From Litorivivens sp047622145 (GTDB lineage Bacteria; Pseudomonadota; Gammaproteobacteria; Pseudomonadales; Spongiibacteraceae): a stretch of DNA of 23,275 nt. The stretch is from the NCBI GenBank assembly GCA_047622145.1, contig JBLHMO010000039.1:1-23275 (forward strand), read 5' to 3'. The notes under the pieces were generated by a model, which made no database searches, was not told where the DNA came from, and saw nothing but the letters and a program-made list of their open reading frames with translations. Positions within the stretch are counted from its first letter, which is position 1, and each line of letters opens with the position of its first letter. The position numbers and the translations under genes were made by a program. Of the stretch, positions 19,714 to 23,275 are shown in pieces.

Positions 19714-22200
19714 CTAAAAAATCTCTTCCAGCGACGGATCGTGGGGGCCGTTGGCGGGCGAGCCAGCCGGCGCTTCGCTATCTCCGCTCTCGGGCACATT
19801 TTCGGTTCGGAATATTTCAAATATCGCGTTGGTTTGGCCTGGTGCTGCGAGCCTGCCGGTTTCTGGGTCGATGCGCACGCTGGCGATGCCTGGGGGTTGC
19901 TTCATGGGGCGCTCTGGCCGATTTTCCAGCGCTACGGCCATAAAATCCATCCAAATTGGCAGGGCGACCGAGCCGCCATACTCCTTTCGGCCCAAGTTGA
20001 GGTTGTTGTCGAAACCCACCCATGCGGTCGTGACGATGCCCGAGCCGTAACCCGAAAACCATGCGTCGGTGGGTCCGTTGGTCGTGCCGGTTTTGCCCGC
20101 CAAGTCGGCGCGCCCCAGTTTGCGTGCGCGCCGACCGGTGCCGTAGCGAATGACGTCTTTGAGAATGCTGTCCATAATGTAGGCCACGCGTTCTTCGACG
20201 ATGCGCTCGGCATTGGGGTGCTGTGGTAGTGGCGCGAGTTCGCTGCTATCGAGAATGGCCTCTAAATTATTGGCTTCTTGGAAAAAGGGCTCATCACCGG
20301 CATACATCTCCTCGGGTAGAAAGCTGAGGCCTTGTTCATTAGCGCAATCGCGGCAGACGATGGGATGTTCAGCTTGATAGAGGATGTTGCCATCGCGATC
20401 TTCAATGCGAGCGACGACATGGGGTTTAACTCTGAAGCCGCCATTGGCAAAGGCAGAGTAGCCGGTGACAACGTCCAAGGGGGTGGCGGACAGGCTGCCC
20501 AGTGCCAAAGATAAGTCACGAGGCAGCTGCGACTCGCGGAAACCAAAGCGCGTTACGTAATCTATGGTGCTGCCAATGCCGGTCGACCGCAGCAGTCGAA
20601 TCGACACCAGGTTGCGTGAATTGTAGAGCGCCTTGCGCAGCCGGGTCGGGCCGTAAAACTTGCCGCTGTCATTGGTCGGGCGCCAGGTGCTTTCCAGCAT
20701 TTGGTCGTCGAAAACGATGGGGGCATCGTTTATGACGGTAGCAGCAGTCGCGCCGTTCTCCAGAGCTGCGCTATAAATAAAAGGCTTGAAATTCGAGCCG
20801 GGTTGCCGGTTTGCCTGAGTTACTCGGTTAAAGCTGCTGTACTGGTAATCGTAGCCGCCGACTAGGCTCAGAATTTCGCCGGTGTCAGCATTCATGGACA
20901 CGAGCGAGGCCTGTATTTTAGGCAGCTGTGACAGCTTCCAGCCGTCGCCGTCGGCAATAACGCGCACCAGATCGCCGATTTTCACCACATCGCTGGCTTT
21001 CTGGGGAGCTGTGCCGCGGCTGTCCTCGTTAATGAACGGGCGGGCTTCGGAGAGTCCGTCCTTCCATTGCAGCGTAATGTCGGACGCGTCGCGCATTAAC
21101 AAGCGAGCTGATTTATCGGCTACGTCCAGCACCAATGCCGGCTCCCGGCGAGCTACTGGACTAACGTTGCGCAGCTGGGCGTGCCAATAGTCGCGGTCGT
21201 ACTCCTGGGGGTTCAGTGGCCACTGTGCCTCGGCGCCGCGGTAACCGTGTCGCAACTCATACTCGCTAACACCTTCAAGGATGGCATTGTTAGCCACTTC
21301 CTGGAGTTTACTGTCGACGGTAGTAAAGGCTCGGTAGCCCTCTGTATAAGCCTCTGCGCCAAAGCGCCGAATCATGTCCCTGCGCACCATTTCCGACACG
21401 TAGGCGGCTTCTGCTTCCAGCCTGCTACCGTAGTAGGTCGATGTGATATCTACTTCGCGGGCCGCGTTGTAGTCTTCAGGTGTTATGTATTTCAAGCTGA
21501 GCATACGGCTCAGGATCCAGTCACGGCGAGATTTGGCCCTGCCGGGGTTGGCGAGTGGGTTATACGCGGAAGGGGCTTTCGGGAGCCCCGCAATCATGGC
21601 CATCTCGGCGAGATTGAGATCTCCAACGTGCTTGTCATAATACACGCCGGCGGCGGCCTCTATACCGTAGGCATGGTTGCCGAGAAAAATTTTATTGAGG
21701 TATAGCTCTAGTATTTCTGCCTTGCTCAGTGCGCGCTCGATTTTAATGGCGAGGAAAATTTCGTTAAACTTCCTTGAGAATGTCCGTTCTTGGGACAAGA
21801 AATAATTTTTTGCGACCTGCATGGTTATTGTGCTGCCGCCGGTCTGGATTTCGCCACTTACGATCAATTGTGACGCTGCTCGCAGCAAGCCGGCGATATC
21901 TACGCCATGATGCTCGTAAAAACGGTCATCCTCGGCAGCGAGGAAGGCCTTGATAAAAATAGACGGTATTTCCTCGAAGTCGAGAGGTGTCCTCTTCTTT
22001 TCGCCGAACTCACCAATCAGCTGCAGATCTCGACTGTAGATGCGCAGAGGGGTTTGCAGGCGAATATCGCGGAGGGTATCCACATCCGGCAGCTTTGGGG
22101 TGAGATAAAGAAATATGGCGGCAAAACCGGCAATAACACTGGCGGCAAGCACTAGAGAAAGTTGTATAAGTGCCCGCCGAATATAGATATATTTAGACAT
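19714..22200 (-). CDS. mrcA: Penicillin-binding protein 1A (bifunctional transglycosylase/transpeptidase)
   Basis: An 828-residue class A PBP that polymerises and cross-links peptidoglycan. N-terminal membrane anchor (about 9-33), GT51 glycosyltransferase with EDDRFYEHHG (90-99) containing the catalytic Glu, GGSTITMQ, and further GT51 blocks; an inserted OB-like domain (about 320-425); transpeptidase motifs S469-N-F-K472, S528-R-N530 and K703-T-G705. The inserted segment after about 600, containing HPIVCRDCANEQG, has a CxxC pair. The C-terminal tail is Pro/Glu/Ser-rich. AGGA lies 6 nt before the ATG. It is divergent from pilM, the arrangement known from Pseudomonas (ponA-pilMNOPQ). Confidence 0.95.
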   Translation of the reverse strand: MSKYIYIRRALIQLSLVLAASVIAGFAAIFLYLTPKLPDVDTLRDIRLQTPLRIYSRDLQLIGEFGEKKRTPLDFEEIPSIFIKAFLAAEDDRFYEHHGVDIAGLLRAASQLIVSGEIQTGGSTITMQVAKNYFLSQERTFSRKFNEIFLAIKIERALSKAEILELYLNKIFLGNHAYGIEAAAGVYYDKHVGDLNLAEMAMIAGLPKAPSAYNPLANPGRAKSRRDWILSRMLSLKYITPEDYNAAREVDITSTYYGSRLEAEAAYVSEMVRRDMIRRFGAEAYTEGYRAFTTVDSKLQEVANNAILEGVSEYELRHGYRGAEAQWPLNPQEYDRDYWHAQLRNVSPVARREPALVLDVADKSARLLMRDASDITLQWKDGLSEARPFINEDSRGTAPQKASDVVKIGDLVRVIADGDGWKLSQLPKIQASLVSMNADTGEILSLVGGYDYQYSSFNRVTQANRQPGSNFKPFIYSAALENGATAATVINDAPIVFDDQMLESTWRPTNDSGKFYGPTRLRKALYNSRNLVSIRLLRSTGIGSTIDYVTRFGFRESQLPRDLSLALGSLSATPLDVVTGYSAFANGGFRVKPHVVARIEDRDGNILYQAEHPIVCRDCANEQGLSFLPEEMYAGDEPFFQEANNLEAILDSSELAPLPQHPNAERIVEERVAYIMDSILKDVIRYGTGRRARKLGRADLAGKTGTTNGPTDAWFSGYGSGIVTTAWVGFDNNLNLGRKEYGGSVALPIWMDFMAVALENRPERPMKQPPGIASVRIDPETGRLAAPGQTNAIFEIFRTENVPESGDSEAPAGSPANGPHDPSLEEIF

Positions 22201-22292
22201 TCTGATCCTGTGAAAAGGTGCTCAGTGGTTCGCGAATCGCTGTTTATATTAACGAATCGAGACGCGCTATACTTAAATGCCATTATAACTAT

Positions 22293-22321
22293 TTGCGAAA
22301 ATGGGTTCTCTGGTATTTAAT
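22293..22321 (+). promoter_or_regulatory. Candidate sigma70 promoter of the pilM operon
   Basis: TTGCGA (22293-22298), a 17-nt spacer and TTTAAT (22316-22321), in the 172-bp gap between divergent mrcA and pilM. It gives a leader of about 45 nt. On the opposite strand a TATAAT is visible for mrcA (22282-22287) but without a convincing -35. Confidence 0.5.
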
Positions 22322-22372
22322 CTATTTATAAGAAGTGTGTTCTAAGTCTCGGATGTAGATAGGAAAACTTTG

Positions 22373-23275
22373 GTGCTAAAGGATTTTTTTGGCGGCTGGC
22401 GTCCCAGTTCAGTAATAGGTGTCGATATCAGTTCCAGCTCGGTCAAGGTGTTGGAACTGAGCCGCAATGACGGCCGCTACCGGGTGGAAAGCTTTGCTGT
22501 GGCGGCTTTGCCGCTGAATTCGGTGGTGGAAAAAAACATCACCGACATTGAGTTGGTCGCGGAAACCTTGCGCTTGGCCTATACGCGGTCGCGCTCCAAG
22601 CAGAAAAATGTCGCGGTCGCGGTCTCGGGTGCGGCGGCGATTACCAAAGTTATTGAAATGCCTGCAGACCTCAAAGAGGATGTCATGGAGGCGCAGATTA
22701 CGATGGAGGCCGATCAGTATATCCCCTATCCGCTGGAGGAGGTTGCACTTGATTTCGAAGTGCTGGGACCTTCTGCGCGCAGCGAAGGTATGGTTGAAGT
22801 TCTGCTCGCAGCGTCGCGACAGGAAAATATCGACAGTCGGGTTGAGGTATTGGAGCTAGCTGATCTTGAGGCCAAGGTGGTCGATATTGAGGCTTTCGCC
22901 ATGGAGCGGACCTTTGGGCTTATTGCGCAGCAATATGAGCTGAACGAGAACTCGGTGGTGGCGATCCTCGATATTGGTGCGACAGTGACCACCCTCAGCG
23001 TTATTGTAAATGAGGAAACCATCTACATACGCGAGCAGCTGTTTGGCGGCCGCCAGTTGACCGAAGAAATTCAACGTCGCTACGGTATTTCTTACGAGGA
23101 AGCCGGGCAGGCCAAGAAGGAGGGGGGTATTTCTGACGACTATGAAGAAGAAGTGCTCGACCCCTACAAAGATGCCGTCGTTCAACAAATATCGCGGGCA
23201 CTGCAGTTTTTCTATTCGGCCAGTCAATACAATATGGTCGATTTCATCGTCTTGGCGGGCGGTGTGGCCTCAACA
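22373..23275 (+). CDS. pilM: Type IV pilus assembly protein PilM (3' end outside window)
   Basis: 301 codons are open to the window end. PilM is a cytoplasmic actin-like (ASKHA fold) protein that binds the PilN N-terminus and links the alignment subcomplex to the pilus motor. Visible: the phosphate-1 type start VIGVDISSSSVKVLEL, KVIEMPADLKEDVMEAQI with DQYIPYPLEEV, typical of PilM, the phosphate-2 loop AILDIGATVTTLSV, and the adenosine-loop region FIVLAGGVAS at the end. GTG start at 22373 with AGGA about 9 nt upstream; an ATG start is not available nearby. pilNOPQ would be expected to follow outside the window. Confidence 0.95.
   Translation, partial: MLKDFFGGWRPSSVIGVDISSSSVKVLELSRNDGRYRVESFAVAALPLNSVVEKNITDIELVAETLRLAYTRSRSKQKNVAVAVSGAAAITKVIEMPADLKEDVMEAQITMEADQYIPYPLEEVALDFEVLGPSARSEGMVEVLLAASRQENIDSRVEVLELADLEAKVVDIEAFAMERTFGLIAQQYELNENSVVAILDIGATVTTLSVIVNEETIYIREQLFGGRQLTEEIQRRYGISYEEAGQAKKEGGISDDYEEEVLDPYKDAVVQQISRALQFFYSASQYNMVDFIVLAGGVAST

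Noticed and set aside
21181..21705. 174-codon forward open frame inside mrcA
   Set aside because: It is antisense to the PBP1A glycosyltransferase and linker region with no independent support.
1..23275. CRISPR array, rRNA, restriction-modification or classical defence island
   Set aside because: No regularly spaced repeats, rRNA segments, or cas, nuclease or methylase defence genes were found.

Overview
The window looks like the chromosome of a marine-type gammaproteobacterium close to Pseudomonas/Cellvibrionales (inference from gene order and protein character). Evidence for this is the ubiE-ubiJ-ubiB-hisI-hisE-tatABC run, the divergent mrcA/pilM pair, and the rpsF operon in which a DUF2232 membrane protein sits where Escherichia coli carries priB. 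No rRNA is present and no prophage is recognisable.

Layout. 1-453: 3' end of a PilY1-like pilus gene, convergent with an RhlE-type DEAD-box helicase (546-1850, minus). 1851-3912: an accessory strip with no housekeeping gene. It holds two promoterless-looking gene cassettes (DUF3024 and DUF427 proteins) bounded by attC recombination sites but no integrase (a CALIN-type cassette cluster), at least two and probably three decayed copies of one insertion-sequence end of IS21-like character, and unassigned protein-like fragments. A tRNA-Leu(CAG) at 3913-3999 (minus) marks its right border. 4205-7494: rnr (RNase R) and rlmB. 7531-9774: a well-defined promoter, a structured leader, rpsF-rpsR-DUF2232-rplI and a strong terminator. 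9824-11230: dnaB. 11269-16461 (minus): an apparent polycistron for ubiquinone synthesis, histidine synthesis and Tat export. 16533-18285 (minus): a two-gene unit encoding a protein with three tandem DnaT-type domains and a phage lambda P-like protein, overlapping by 104 bp. 18325-19689: radA. 19714-22200 (minus): mrcA (PBP1A). 22373-end: start of pilM.

The most noteworthy system is the DnaT x3 / lambda P-like pair. Both families are tied to loading or restarting the DnaB helicase. They lie in a core-gene setting next to radA and in the same window as dnaB, and the rpsF operon lacks priB. I infer a lineage-specific primosome or helicase-loading module. The second region of interest is the cassette cluster wedged between rhlE and tRNA-Leu, flanked by same-orientation insertion-sequence ends.
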